NCBI GenBank assembly: GCA_017431465.1
Contig: JAFRLA010000012.1
Coordinates: forward strand, 18,236-82,235
DNA length: 64,000 nt
Reading direction: 5' to 3'
Origin: Candidatus Saccharimonadota bacterium
Lineage (GTDB): Bacteria > Patescibacteriota > Saccharimonadia > Saccharimonadales > Saccharimonadaceae
Shown: positions 32,631-40,480 of the stretch, piece after piece
Layout of the letters: every line of letters begins with the position of its first letter
Position numbering within the stretch: the stretch's first letter is position 1
The notes under the pieces: generated by a model
Told to the model about the DNA's origin: nothing
The model's input: only the letters and a program-made list of their open reading frames with translations
Database searches by the model: none
Made by a program: the position numbers and the translations under genes

Positions 32631-33218
32631 TTACTGATAATAAGCCTTACCCTCAACTCGAAGGTCTACATAGCCCGGGGTTATCCCTGCGTCAGCAAGA
32701 TATCGAATCATCCGGTCGGCGTCCTCGGCTGAAACTGCCGTTCCCCGGTCTAAATTCATCTTAAAATAATACGGCGTATTTTCTACATAGGCATCGATTT
32801 CTCGACGCTTGCCGGCCGGTATAGCCACACGCGTCAAGGTATAGCCAAGATCTTTAAAATCTTGCTCTAAGGCGCCAATATACTCTTTGGTCCGCCCAGA
32901 AATCCCCGCCCCAGATTCATCAATAATCTCGACATTTTCCGACGGTTCAAACTTCTCCGTCTGAGTCATAGTTGGCTCAATCGAACCCTCAGCAAGACTT
33001 TTAACGCCGATCGCTATCAAAACCCCAATCGCAACCAGTCCGATGACCAAAACGACTACCGATCTCGTCTGGCGCTTCTTCGCCTTCTCACGCGCCGCAA
33101 TACGCTCAGATTCAGTTTCTAACTTCTCGCGCTCTTCAGCAATCGTTCGTCCGATGCCATACCCCCCTGCAGTCCGCACACCACTCTCAGCTCGTCGTTT
33201 CTCGCCCTTAGTCTTCAT
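32631..33218 (-). CDS. Probable FtsQ/DivIB-like division protein (tentative)
   Basis: A 195-aa bitopic protein: a charged cytoplasmic part (residues 1-50, rich in Lys/Glu/Arg), one membrane segment (SVVVLVIGLVAIGVLIAIGV) and an outer domain of about 120 residues ending AGITPGYVDLRVEGKAYYQ. That ending resembles the last beta strand of FtsQ (..IDLR....), and the place directly after murG is where ftsQ usually lies. The POTRA region is not convincing, so the identification is mainly by position. It overlaps the end of murG by 11 bases. Confidence 0.6.
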   Translation of the reverse strand: MKTKGEKRRAESGVRTAGGYGIGRTIAEEREKLETESERIAAREKAKKRQTRSVVVLVIGLVAIGVLIAIGVKSLAEGSIEPTMTQTEKFEPSENVEIIDESGAGISGRTKEYIGALEQDFKDLGYTLTRVAIPAGKRREIDAYVENTPYYFKMNLDRGTAVSAEDADRMIRYLADAGITPGYVDLRVEGKAYYQ

Positions 33219-34452
33219 CCATTCCCACCTTTAAAACCAACTCTGCTAAGTCTTTCGCTGCTTTTGGCGCAGCTACACTATTATGTAAATTCTCCGCCAA
33301 TTCCGCTCTAACTTTCGGGCTACGCACCAACTTTTGCGTCAGCTCCAACAAGATCCCCGGCTGTTCCATCATCCGCGAATCCGCCACCATCGCACAAGCT
33401 TTCATCTCGACCAATCTCTCAGCATTCTTGACTTGGTGCGAACCCGGCAATCGCTCAAACGGCACTAAAATCACCGCCTTCTCTAGCCCAGCCAGTTCTG
33501 CAATCGTTGTCGCTCCAGCTCTAGAGATCACCACGTCCGCCGCGCCTAAAAGTTCATTCATCGCCGAATTAAACGCCCACATCCGAAAATCAGACTGCAA
33601 CTTCGCTTTCTCCCAATCCTCATACTTCTTCAGATCCACCATATCTTCATAGTGTTTTCGTCCAGCGACCAGCCCTACGCTCGTAAATTTCAGCATCTCC
33701 GGCAAAATCTCGCGAACGGCATTATTGATGTTCTCCGATCCTTGGCTCCCGCCGGTAATCACTACCAGCGGCCGCTCCGGATTAAACCCAAACGTCTTCT
33801 TTAGGTCCGCCTGTTTCTTCGGGCTCACTTTCCGAAACTCCGGCGCAATCGGAATCCCCACGAACACCCGATTAGACGAATCCTTCAAACCTTCGTCTCT
33901 ATCAGGAACTCCTAAAGCCACCCATCGCGCCTTTTTCATCAGCAGTCGATTCGCTAGCCCTGGTACCGCATCACTCTCATGTACCACATACGGAATCTTC
34001 AAAAATCTCGCGACGAGCCCTACCGGCAGCCCCACAAATCCTCCCTTCAAGAAAATCACATCCGGACGCCTAGATGCCGGGAGTATCCGAAAGAAACTCT
34101 GCACGATCCCTGCAAAAAAGCCACAAAATCCTTTGATATTTCCCCAAATAATATCTTTAAACAAAATATCCAACCGATGTAAATAATCTTTAAAACTCCA
34201 TCCTGCATATCTGTGGAATTTTCCCGAAGCCACTTTTCTAACCTGAATATACTGTTTCTTCCCCGAAAGCCGCGATTCCTCGCCCCAAGAAACTCCAATT
34301 TCTGTTGTGATTTTTACAACGTTTTTGTAATACTTCCGATCCGTCCAGAACTCGACTCTCGTTCTCGGTTTTTCCTCTAAAATCTCACGCACTACGGCGA
34401 CGGCTGGCGTAATGTGTCCGCCCGACCCCCCGCCGACTACTAATACCTTCAT
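33208..34452 (-). CDS. murG: UDP-GlcNAc:lipid I transferase MurG
   Basis: Makes lipid II from lipid I at the inner face of the membrane. The N-terminal loop VLVVGGGSGGHITPAVAV is intact, followed by FLKGGFVGLPVGL, PYVVHESDAVPGLANRLL, the C-domain VVITGGSQGSENINNAVREILP, VVISRAGATTIAELAGLEKAVILVPFERLPGSHQVKNAE. At 414 aa it is longer than the usual 350-370 because of an insert around residues 70-115 near the membrane-facing helices. The essential GGGSGGH starts eight residues in, so the 68-base overlap with the end of ftsW is real. Confidence 0.94.
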   Translation of the reverse strand: MKVLVVGGGSGGHITPAVAVVREILEEKPRTRVEFWTDRKYYKNVVKITTEIGVSWGEESRLSGKKQYIQVRKVASGKFHRYAGWSFKDYLHRLDILFKDIIWGNIKGFCGFFAGIVQSFFRILPASRRPDVIFLKGGFVGLPVGLVARFLKIPYVVHESDAVPGLANRLLMKKARWVALGVPDRDEGLKDSSNRVFVGIPIAPEFRKVSPKKQADLKKTFGFNPERPLVVITGGSQGSENINNAVREILPEMLKFTSVGLVAGRKHYEDMVDLKKYEDWEKAKLQSDFRMWAFNSAMNELLGAADVVISRAGATTIAELAGLEKAVILVPFERLPGSHQVKNAERLVEMKACAMVADSRMMEQPGILLELTQKLVRSPKVRAELAENLHNSVAAPKAAKDLAELVLKVGMDED

Positions 34453-35587
34453 CTTTTTCCTTTCTCCTTCCAGTATAACACGAAAGTTGCGAAACTAGCC
34501 CTAAACCATAAGAAATAAAGATCATACTTGTCCCTCCAAACGACAATAGCGGCAACGTAATCCCAGTTAACGGTATCAGCCCAGTCATCGCCGCGATATT
34601 AACTACTACGTGCGCCGCCACCCAAGCAAACACGCCAGCAACTACCAGACTCTCTTCTAGCGGCAATCCGCCAGCAACTTTTAAAATCTGCAACAAAAGC
34701 ACCGTAAACGCCGCCAGAATCGCCATCAACCCGACGAACCCAAACGTCTCGCCCATTACCGCAAATACCGAGTCGTTAATCGATTCTGGCAAGTAACCTG
34801 TCGCCTGGACGCTATTCCCCACTCCGACTCCAAACAATCCGCCGGTACCAATCGCCATCATTGCATTGTCGATATGGTAAGACGAACTCGCATCGCCTTC
34901 GCCTGAAAAAGTCATCAGCCGCTCTAATCGATGTGGCGAAACTAAAATTGACATCACTCCGCCCGCCAGAATAATCACAAAAACCGCGACCAGATTGCGC
35001 AACTTCGCTCCCGAAACTACTAACATCGCAAGAATAATCGCAATCAAACATACCCCCGTCCCGAGGTCCTTCTGCAAAAAGACCACAAAGAACAACGAAA
35101 CCGCCGAGGCAACTCCAAATGGTACCCAAAAATCCTTAGTTTCAAACGTCCCAGCCTCCTTATGTTGCGAAACTAACCCGGCAAGATATAGTATTAGGGC
35201 CAGTTTTAAAAATTCTGCTGGCTGAATAGAAAATGAACCTAGAGAAATCCAGCGACAAGCCCCCAGCTGGCAAGACGCCAAAGATGACCCTGCCAAAGCT
35301 AGCAACGCTAAAATTCCGCAGGCCGCGAACGCCAAAATCATCAAGATTTTCGACAAAGCCCTAAGTTTAGCATATGGGAACTTAAATGCAAAAATAAATG
35401 CAAAAACCGCTAGTCCAACCGAAATGAGTTGGTGAATGAAGAAAAAGTTCTGATCATAATCGGTCCCATATGCCGAATTCATAAAATTCGCCCGTTGCGC
35501 CCCAATCGTGTAAATAACGATCAGTCCAATCCCAAGTAGCAAAAAGGTCAGAATCGCAATAATCGGATTACTCCGGTGTTTACGCAT
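34385..35587 (-). CDS. ftsW: Lipid II polymerase/SEDS protein FtsW
   Basis: Ten-segment SEDS glycosyltransferase partnering the FtsI-like PBP. Marks: NPIIAILTFLLLGIGLIVIYTIGAQRA, FIHQLISVGLAVFAF, CRWISLGSFSIQPAEFLKLALILYLAG, FFVVFLQKDLGTGVCLIAI, SYHIDNAMMAIGTGGLFGVGVGNSVQATGYLPESINDSVFAVMGETFGFVG and LPLLSFGGTSMIF. Start ATG 35587 (400 aa) is chosen because GGAGGAA lies upstream within mraY; a longer frame begins at 35626. The tail is basic and runs 68 bases into murG. Confidence 0.93.
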   Translation of the reverse strand: MRKHRSNPIIAILTFLLLGIGLIVIYTIGAQRANFMNSAYGTDYDQNFFFIHQLISVGLAVFAFIFAFKFPYAKLRALSKILMILAFAACGILALLALAGSSLASCQLGACRWISLGSFSIQPAEFLKLALILYLAGLVSQHKEAGTFETKDFWVPFGVASAVSLFFVVFLQKDLGTGVCLIAIILAMLVVSGAKLRNLVAVFVIILAGGVMSILVSPHRLERLMTFSGEGDASSSYHIDNAMMAIGTGGLFGVGVGNSVQATGYLPESINDSVFAVMGETFGFVGLMAILAAFTVLLLQILKVAGGLPLEESLVVAGVFAWVAAHVVVNIAAMTGLIPLTGITLPLLSFGGTSMIFISYGLGLVSQLSCYTGRRKEKDEGISSRRGVGRTHYASRRRSA

Positions 35588-36623
35588 TGTAAATGATTCC
35601 TCCAGATGCCGCCATAAAGACTCCAACTAGCGCTAAAATGCCCGCAATTACCCAAAAACGCATAACAATCTTCGCCTCACCCCAACCTTTAGCTTCTAAA
35701 TGATGATGAATCGGCGCGGAAATCAACAGTTTTTTCTTGAACACTTTCTTCCAAAACATCTGGACCAGCGACGAACCCGCCTCCAATACAAACAAACCAC
35801 CAATTACCGGTAGCAAAAACAGCGAGTTCGTCATCATTGCAACCACGCCAAGCCCCGAGCCCAGCGCAAACGATCCGACATCCCCCATCATAAACCGCGC
35901 CGGCGGAACGTTAAACCAAACATACGAGAGTAGCCAGCCGTCAACCGTAAAACAGAAGCCCGCAAGCATCCAGTTTTGCTGGAACAAGGCAATTACCCCA
36001 AATGCTCCGTATGCAATCATCGACAGCCCTCCTGCCAATCCGTCTAGCCCATCGGAAATATTTACCGCATTCGAAGTTGCCACAACCGCGAAAGCAAACA
36101 ACGCAATCATTAACCATTCCGGCAACGCCAAAGGCCCAATATACGGAATTTCTACTGAACTCCAACCCAGTTTTACCGCGAAATACCAACCGAGCAGAAT
36201 TCCCACTGCGGCAATCATCGCAAATTTTACTGGCGCCCTTAACCCTGCTGCGCCATGACCGTCGCCAAATACGTTGATCAAATCGTCTACCAACCCCACA
36301 ATCGCCCCGCCGAGAAAGCCATAAAGCGGCAGCCAAGTTTGCCCCCTATCCCAGTTACAAACGTACGTTACAACCGCCACCGTAGCAACGCCAATCACGC
36401 CCGCCATTGTCGGAAAAACGCGCCCCTTCGCAAATTTATGCGCATGGAGTTTGGTCATTACTGGCAAAGCTTTGCCATCGATCGCCGTTTTCTTCTGCTT
36501 CTTCCACCACTTATATTTATATGCAAAATGCGTATAAATTGGCGTGAGAAACATCGCCAAAAGGAACCCGCCGAGGGCTAAGATCAATCCGTAAAACATT
36601 TCTCCTGAAAAACTATCTGTCAT
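35580..36623 (-). CDS. mraY: Phospho-MurNAc-pentapeptide transferase MraY
   Basis: Ten-segment membrane enzyme transferring phospho-MurNAc-pentapeptide to undecaprenyl phosphate (lipid I). Motifs: GLVDDLINVFG, NAVNISDGLDGLAGG with its Asp residues, YVWFNVPPARFMMGDVGSFALGSGLG and APIHHHLEAKGWGEAKIVMRFW. The 347-aa length is typical. Three bases separate it from the PBP gene and eight bases overlap ftsW, so it is translated as part of the dcw operon. Confidence 0.95.
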   Translation of the reverse strand: MTDSFSGEMFYGLILALGGFLLAMFLTPIYTHFAYKYKWWKKQKKTAIDGKALPVMTKLHAHKFAKGRVFPTMAGVIGVATVAVVTYVCNWDRGQTWLPLYGFLGGAIVGLVDDLINVFGDGHGAAGLRAPVKFAMIAAVGILLGWYFAVKLGWSSVEIPYIGPLALPEWLMIALFAFAVVATSNAVNISDGLDGLAGGLSMIAYGAFGVIALFQQNWMLAGFCFTVDGWLLSYVWFNVPPARFMMGDVGSFALGSGLGVVAMMTNSLFLLPVIGGLFVLEAGSSLVQMFWKKVFKKKLLISAPIHHHLEAKGWGEAKIVMRFWVIAGILALVGVFMAASGGIIYNA

Positions 36624-36625
36624 TT

Positions 36626-38350
36626 TTATCCTTTCGGTTTTATCTTAAAATGATCGATTGCAACATCTGATAACAGATTAAACAATGGTAGAGCATCCGC
36701 CGTCCCCTCCAGCGTTTGTCCCCCTTCCCATATTTTAACCATTATTACGTATTCTGGCAACTCCCCCTCGCGCCCGCCAAACCCAATATAGCTACCGGTC
36801 GTCTCGTCGAAGGTATAAGCCCCGTCTTTAATTCCTTGCGCCGTGCCGGTCTTTCCGCCAATATAATACCCCGGCTTATCAATGCCATAAAGCCGCTGCA
36901 ATCCTCTCGTCCCCCAAATCATCGCCCGCATTGTATCCGAAGTTTTCTCTGTCACTGTCCGCCGAACCGCCTTCTTCTCATCCGCCTTCACAAACTTCCC
37001 CTCTTTCGTTATCTCCCCAGCAACAATCGTCGGCGCATAATATTCTCCGCCATTAATCAGCGACGAAAACGCCGCCGCAACCTGGAGCGGCGTCAAACTA
37101 ATATTCTGCCCAAAAGTCATGTTCGCATATCGCGAATTTAAACCATAGCCTTTGTTCGGCTCTTGGATAAGACCAGTCGACTCATTTAGCTCATACCCTG
37201 TCGCCTGGCCCAGCCCGAAATGATTATAATAATAATCAAACAACTTTTCGCGCCCAGTCTTTGTAATCTCCGAATCCGAACCGCCAAGCAACATCAAAGC
37301 CGTCATCGAGCCAGTATTGAGTGAATAATTTAACGCTGTCTGCATCGAAATCACGCCCAGTTCTCCCGAATGAGCATTTTTAATTGGCCAGCCATCGACC
37401 GTAATTTCGCCAGTATTATTATAGGTCGTCTCTGGCGTCATCGCTCCCTCCTCGATCGCCGCCGCAAACGTAAACGTCTTACAGATCGACGCCGGCTCAT
37501 ACGCTACATCGCTCGCCTGGTTCAAGAACAAATTCCCATCTTCGACTTTCGCATAGTTCGCCGGATCATAATTCGGGATCGTCGCCATTGTCAAAATCTT
37601 CCCGTTTCGCGGATCCATCACTAGCGCGCTCGCATGGTTCGCCTTAGAAGTCGAAAGATATTCCGCAAGCTTCTTCTCAATCTTCTTCTGAAGCACCCGA
37701 TCTATTGTCAAAACGACGTTTTTTCCATCCTTCGCTGGAATTCGCACGTTATCATCGCCAATCGACAGCGCCACGTTATTGACGTCGGTAATTGTCTTAA
37801 GCAGCCCGTTTGTCCCGCCGAGTGTATCATTTAAAGACCCCTCAACGCCATATTGGCCCTTGCCCTCCGCATTAACAAAACCGAGCAGCGCGCTCGCCAT
37901 ATCCCCCTCTGGATAAACTCGCTCATTTCCCTCCTGATACCAGACTCCAGCCAACTTCTTCTCTTTCAGCTTCTTTACCTGCTCGCGTTCTACGCCTCGC
38001 GCCACTACATAATACCGCCGCGTCTTATCTTTAAACACATCGTCCCATTTCGCCACGACTTTGTCCGGCGCAATTTCCGAAAACGCCTTTTCGACTTCTT
38101 CTCGATTAGTTACCTGCGGATCAACCACTACCGTCCACGCCGCCTTATTCAGAACTACTTCAACCGGCTGATCATTTTCCATCATATAAATCTCGCCACG
38201 CTTCGCAATAATCGTATTCTGAGATATATGCTCTGCGTTCGCCCGCTCTGTCCATTCATCGTGCTGAAAAATCTGAATCACAAAAAGCCTAACCGCAATA
38301 ATCCCTATCGCGACTAAAAGTCCATATCTTAATAATTTGATACGGCTCAT
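36626..38350 (-). CDS. FtsI-like class B penicillin-binding protein
   Basis: A 574-aa transpeptidase. One membrane anchor (residues 9-28) is followed by the N-terminal dimerisation domain (RGEIYMMENDQPVEV, EGSLNDTLGGTNG) and the transpeptidase domain with SxxK as ASICK, SxN as YSLNTGS and KTG as IGGKTGTAQG. There are no PASTA repeats. By place, between ftsL-like and mraY, it is the septal PBP3/FtsI. Its -10 may lie in the 15-base gap after the ftsL-like gene; otherwise it depends on the upstream promoter. Confidence 0.9.
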   Translation of the reverse strand: MSRIKLLRYGLLVAIGIIAVRLFVIQIFQHDEWTERANAEHISQNTIIAKRGEIYMMENDQPVEVVLNKAAWTVVVDPQVTNREEVEKAFSEIAPDKVVAKWDDVFKDKTRRYYVVARGVEREQVKKLKEKKLAGVWYQEGNERVYPEGDMASALLGFVNAEGKGQYGVEGSLNDTLGGTNGLLKTITDVNNVALSIGDDNVRIPAKDGKNVVLTIDRVLQKKIEKKLAEYLSTSKANHASALVMDPRNGKILTMATIPNYDPANYAKVEDGNLFLNQASDVAYEPASICKTFTFAAAIEEGAMTPETTYNNTGEITVDGWPIKNAHSGELGVISMQTALNYSLNTGSMTALMLLGGSDSEITKTGREKLFDYYYNHFGLGQATGYELNESTGLIQEPNKGYGLNSRYANMTFGQNISLTPLQVAAAFSSLINGGEYYAPTIVAGEITKEGKFVKADEKKAVRRTVTEKTSDTMRAMIWGTRGLQRLYGIDKPGYYIGGKTGTAQGIKDGAYTFDETTGSYIGFGGREGELPEYVIMVKIWEGGQTLEGTADALPLFNLLSDVAIDHFKIKPKG

Positions 38351-38365
38351 GCTTCTATTATACCA

Positions 38366-38713
38366 CTATTCGTTTGCGTAACCAGATGCTACCGCATCTT
38401 GCATATTCGCCGCAACCTGCGAATTCTCCGCCGCCGCAACAGAGGTCAGACGCGCTTTTTCTACCGCCAGGTCCTCTTTTTGCGCAGTCAATTCCGAGAT
38501 TTCACTATCAATATTCGAAATTTCATAATCATACGAGGTCGCTTTTGCGCCCTGTGTCAAATAAATCAATCCGACGACGAGAAGAAGCATCCCGAGTATC
38601 GCCGACAAGGAAAACGACCCGAGTTGTCCCGAACTATGTCGCACTGTATTCCGATTGCGTGACCAAGAAATTTGAGCGTTTCCGCCGCGTCTTGATACGT
38701 ATTCGTTTCGCAT
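38366..38713 (-). CDS. FtsL-like small division protein
   Basis: A 115-aa bitopic protein: a basic N-terminal part (about 30 residues), a single membrane segment (LSAILGMLLLVVGLIYLTQGA) and an outer coiled coil of heptads (DYEISNIDSEISELTAQKEDLAVEKARLTSVAAAENSQVAANMQD). This is the shape of FtsL, and it lies between rsmH and the FtsI-like gene as ftsL does in other bacteria. Primary sequence is poorly kept in this family, so shape and place are the evidence. AAAGGA stands ten bases before ATG. Confidence 0.75.
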   Translation of the reverse strand: MRNEYVSRRGGNAQISWSRNRNTVRHSSGQLGSFSLSAILGMLLLVVGLIYLTQGAKATSYDYEISNIDSEISELTAQKEDLAVEKARLTSVAAAENSQVAANMQDAVASGYANE

Positions 38714-38739
38714 TTGCCGTTTTTCCTTTCTTTTTTCAT

Positions 38740-38925
38740 GTTTGTATTATTCGTGCTTCCCTCTTGATCTTAGTCCGGGAGCAGAGCTATAAGTGCTCCC
38801 GGGAAGGTCATATAATATTGGAAAACACTCCGGTTGTACTCCATAACCGGTTTATTGGTGGAGGTTTCCCTCCATGTGGGGCCCCGAAGGGCCATCAAAA
38901 TCCCTACCGCTTTAACGGAAGTGAA
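38740..38925 (-). promoter_or_regulatory. Multi-hairpin structured leader between rsmH and the ftsL-like gene
   Basis: Read on the - strand, consecutive hairpins can be seen: GGCCC-UUCG-GGGCC, GGAGG-GAAA-CCUCC, CCGGTT..AACCGG and CGGGAGCA..TGCTCCCG. The cUUCGg and GNRA (GAAA) tetraloops occur only on this strand, which indicates that the - strand RNA is the folded one. It could be a cis-regulatory leader of the division genes or an RNA processed from the transcript. No mraZ gene is present. A TATTAT-like element inside (near 38815) might be a promoter for the ftsL-like gene. Confidence 0.55.
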
Positions 38926-38977
38926 CTTTGATCTGTTGTGCGCGAGATTTGTTCGCGACTACGATTTGGCGTGGCAT
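38912..38977 (-). CDS. Candidate 21-aa basic leader peptide
   Basis: A short frame with a good ribosome site: AAAAGGAG, eight bases, ATG at 38977, stop TAA at 38912. It encodes MPRQIVVANKSRAQQIKV.., 21 residues, basic and soluble. The frame covers a CGCGA/TCGCG hairpin and stops just before the chain of tetraloop hairpins. That would fit a leader peptide coupling translation to RNA folding, or a tiny stand-alone protein. There is no homology that I recognise. Confidence 0.4.
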   Translation of the reverse strand: MPRQIVVANKSRAQQIKVHFR

Positions 38978-39022
38978 ATATTGCACTCCTTTTATTATTA
39001 TTTTTTTATTTTTATCAAACCG

Positions 39023-39907
39023 CTAGCGTTTTACCGCTACGCGAAGTTTCGCGCTGCGCGCTCGCGGGTTGATAACTAACTCCATTTTCTCCGCAGTGAT
39101 TGGGCTCTTCGTGACGACCTTAAGCTCCGATTCTTCCCCCATCGATGAAGCTTCCTTAAAATACTCCTTTACCAACCTGTCTTCTAGACTATGAAAGGTG
39201 ATGATCCCTACCCTTCCGCCCGGCTTTAAAAGCTTAGGCAAAAGCGGCAGCATCTTCTCAATCTGCCCGAGCTCATCGTTTACTACGATCCGAATCGCCT
39301 GAAATGCTTTCGTCGCCGGGTGTACCCGCGAATGTCTAGCATTCCCCGCTATTCGATTCGCCAGCTCAGTCGTCGTCTTAAATGGACGACCAAGAACGAT
39401 CTCTCGTGCAACCTTTCTCGAAAATCCCGGGCTCATCTCGCCGTATTTCTCGAAAATCTGAATCAGATCCTCGAAACTCCACTTGTTTACTATGTCCGCC
39501 GCCGTAAGTTCCTGCTCCCTGTTCATGCGCATATCTAGCGGACCCTCTTTTTGAAACGAGAACCCTCGTTCAGAGAAGTCTAGTTGCGGAGACGACACTC
39601 CAAAATCGGCCAGTATCATGTCGTACTGCTTTCCACACTCGATTAAGAGTAACGTAGCGTTATAAAAATCCTTATGCAAGATTTCTGGACCTTCTTCCTG
39701 GTGCTCGGGAAATTTCTCTTCCAAAAATCGAACTGCATAATCGTCGCGATCAACAAGCGTCGCGTCTTTATAATTCTGCGTTACCGCCAAAATCTTGTCT
39801 GCATGCCCAGCGTACCCTGCGGTTAAATCAAGATATGATTCTCCGTGAGATGGCTTAAGACCTGCAATTACTTCTGACAATAATACCGGATTATGTAGTG
39901 TCTCCAT
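39023..39907 (-). CDS. rsmH: 16S rRNA (cytosine-1402-N4) methyltransferase RsmH (MraW)
   Basis: Methylates the decoding centre of 16S rRNA and usually opens the dcw cluster. Marks: HNPVLLSEVIAGLKPSHGESYLDLTAGYAGHADKIL, ADFGVSSPQLDFSERGFSFQKEGPLDMRMN, NKWSFEDLIQIFEKYGE, RIVVNDELGQIEKMLP and GRVGIITFHSLEDRLVKEYF. At 294 aa it is slightly short but complete. TATAAT on - lies eight bases before ATG with no Shine-Dalgarno site. It is separated from the ftsL-like gene by 309 bases holding the structured leader. Confidence 0.94.
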   Translation of the reverse strand: METLHNPVLLSEVIAGLKPSHGESYLDLTAGYAGHADKILAVTQNYKDATLVDRDDYAVRFLEEKFPEHQEEGPEILHKDFYNATLLLIECGKQYDMILADFGVSSPQLDFSERGFSFQKEGPLDMRMNREQELTAADIVNKWSFEDLIQIFEKYGEMSPGFSRKVAREIVLGRPFKTTTELANRIAGNARHSRVHPATKAFQAIRIVVNDELGQIEKMLPLLPKLLKPGGRVGIITFHSLEDRLVKEYFKEASSMGEESELKVVTKSPITAEKMELVINPRARSAKLRVAVKR

Positions 39908-39908
39908 T

Positions 39909-39924
39909 GTGTATTATTATACAC
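39909..39924. promoter_or_regulatory. Dyad -10 region between rsmH and the divergent RNA
   Basis: GTGTAT-TATT-ATACAC is an inverted repeat with a four-base centre. It reads TATAAT (39921-39916) towards rsmH and TATTAT towards the + strand RNA. The RNA's terminal helix begins five bases after it. Confidence 0.5.
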
Positions 39925-40180
39925 TAAGTTTGAGATTGCCCAACTAGAAACTTTAGCGTGTTTATTTTGGTTCGATGTTTATTTAATCCTACATATTTAA
40001 GTTTTGCTACGATCTGCTCGGGGCAAGCCCGGACTCATATCCTAGCAGTTGAGAGCTTAATATGTGTGGTTATATTAGAGTTAATTGGGAGGTGTTTTCT
40101 TCGAATGTGCCAACGGTTTTGGTTTCGCGTTTCCTAAACGCGCGCCAAAACTCCTAGTTGGCCAATCTCAAACCTTTTTT
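39925..40180 (+). ncRNA. Candidate structured non-coding RNA, about 255 nt, class unknown
   Basis: The ends pair in a long terminal helix: TTTGAGATTG (39929-39938) with CAATCTCAAA (40163-40172), and CCAACTAG (39940-39947) with CTAGTTGG (40154-40161), separated by one C-C mismatch; six T follow at 40175-40180. Inside are CGCGTTT/AAACGCG with loop CCT, GTTTTGG/CCAAAAC around it, a CTGCT..AGCAG arm with a GC-rich tip, and an ACATAT(T)TAAG/CTTAATATGT helix. GCCAAC (near 40109) can compete for GTTGG of the terminal helix. The layout recalls 6S or RNase P RNA, but their conserved sequences were not found. Confidence 0.65.
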
Positions 40181-40480
40181 AATGTGCTTTTTATGTGGCG
40201 TTTTTGTTTTCTTTACCACTAACCCCAGTATAAACTATTTTTCCCAAAAAAGCAATACCTTTTTCTCGCAATTTTAAGGCCCATCGTCGCAATTTTTTCC
40301 ACAATTTGCAAGTATTTTACCACCCTATCAGGGGTAGATTTTCCACAATTGTCAAAAAACCGAACACTTTTTTGCCACCTGTGCAAAACTTTTTGCTAAA
40401 AATATGTTCTAATAATACTTGACATTTTATGCTGTTTATGCTAATATAAAAACAGGCTTAAAGTCCTTAGGCTTTCTTTC
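40181..40480. other. AT-rich gene-free stretch downstream of pcrA and the RNA
   Basis: No gene is seen. It is AT-rich with T-runs. Two TTTTCCACA words (40295-40303 and 40339-40347) fit the loose DnaA-box pattern TTWTNCACA. A GTTCTAATAATACTTGACATTT stretch near 40405 contains possible promoter words on + without a gene behind them. A replication origin is not supported here. Confidence 0.4.

Noticed and set aside
38756..38880. A 41-codon frame on - across the tetraloop hairpins
   Set aside because: No ribosome site in front of its ATG; its openness is a by-product of short hairpins.
40295..40347. Two TTTTCCACA words (a third at 13067-13075) that fit a loose DnaA box, suggesting an origin
   Set aside because: Only two boxes 44 bases apart, no dnaA, dnaN or recF nearby, and gene orientations do not diverge here. 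AT-rich DNA gives such matches easily.
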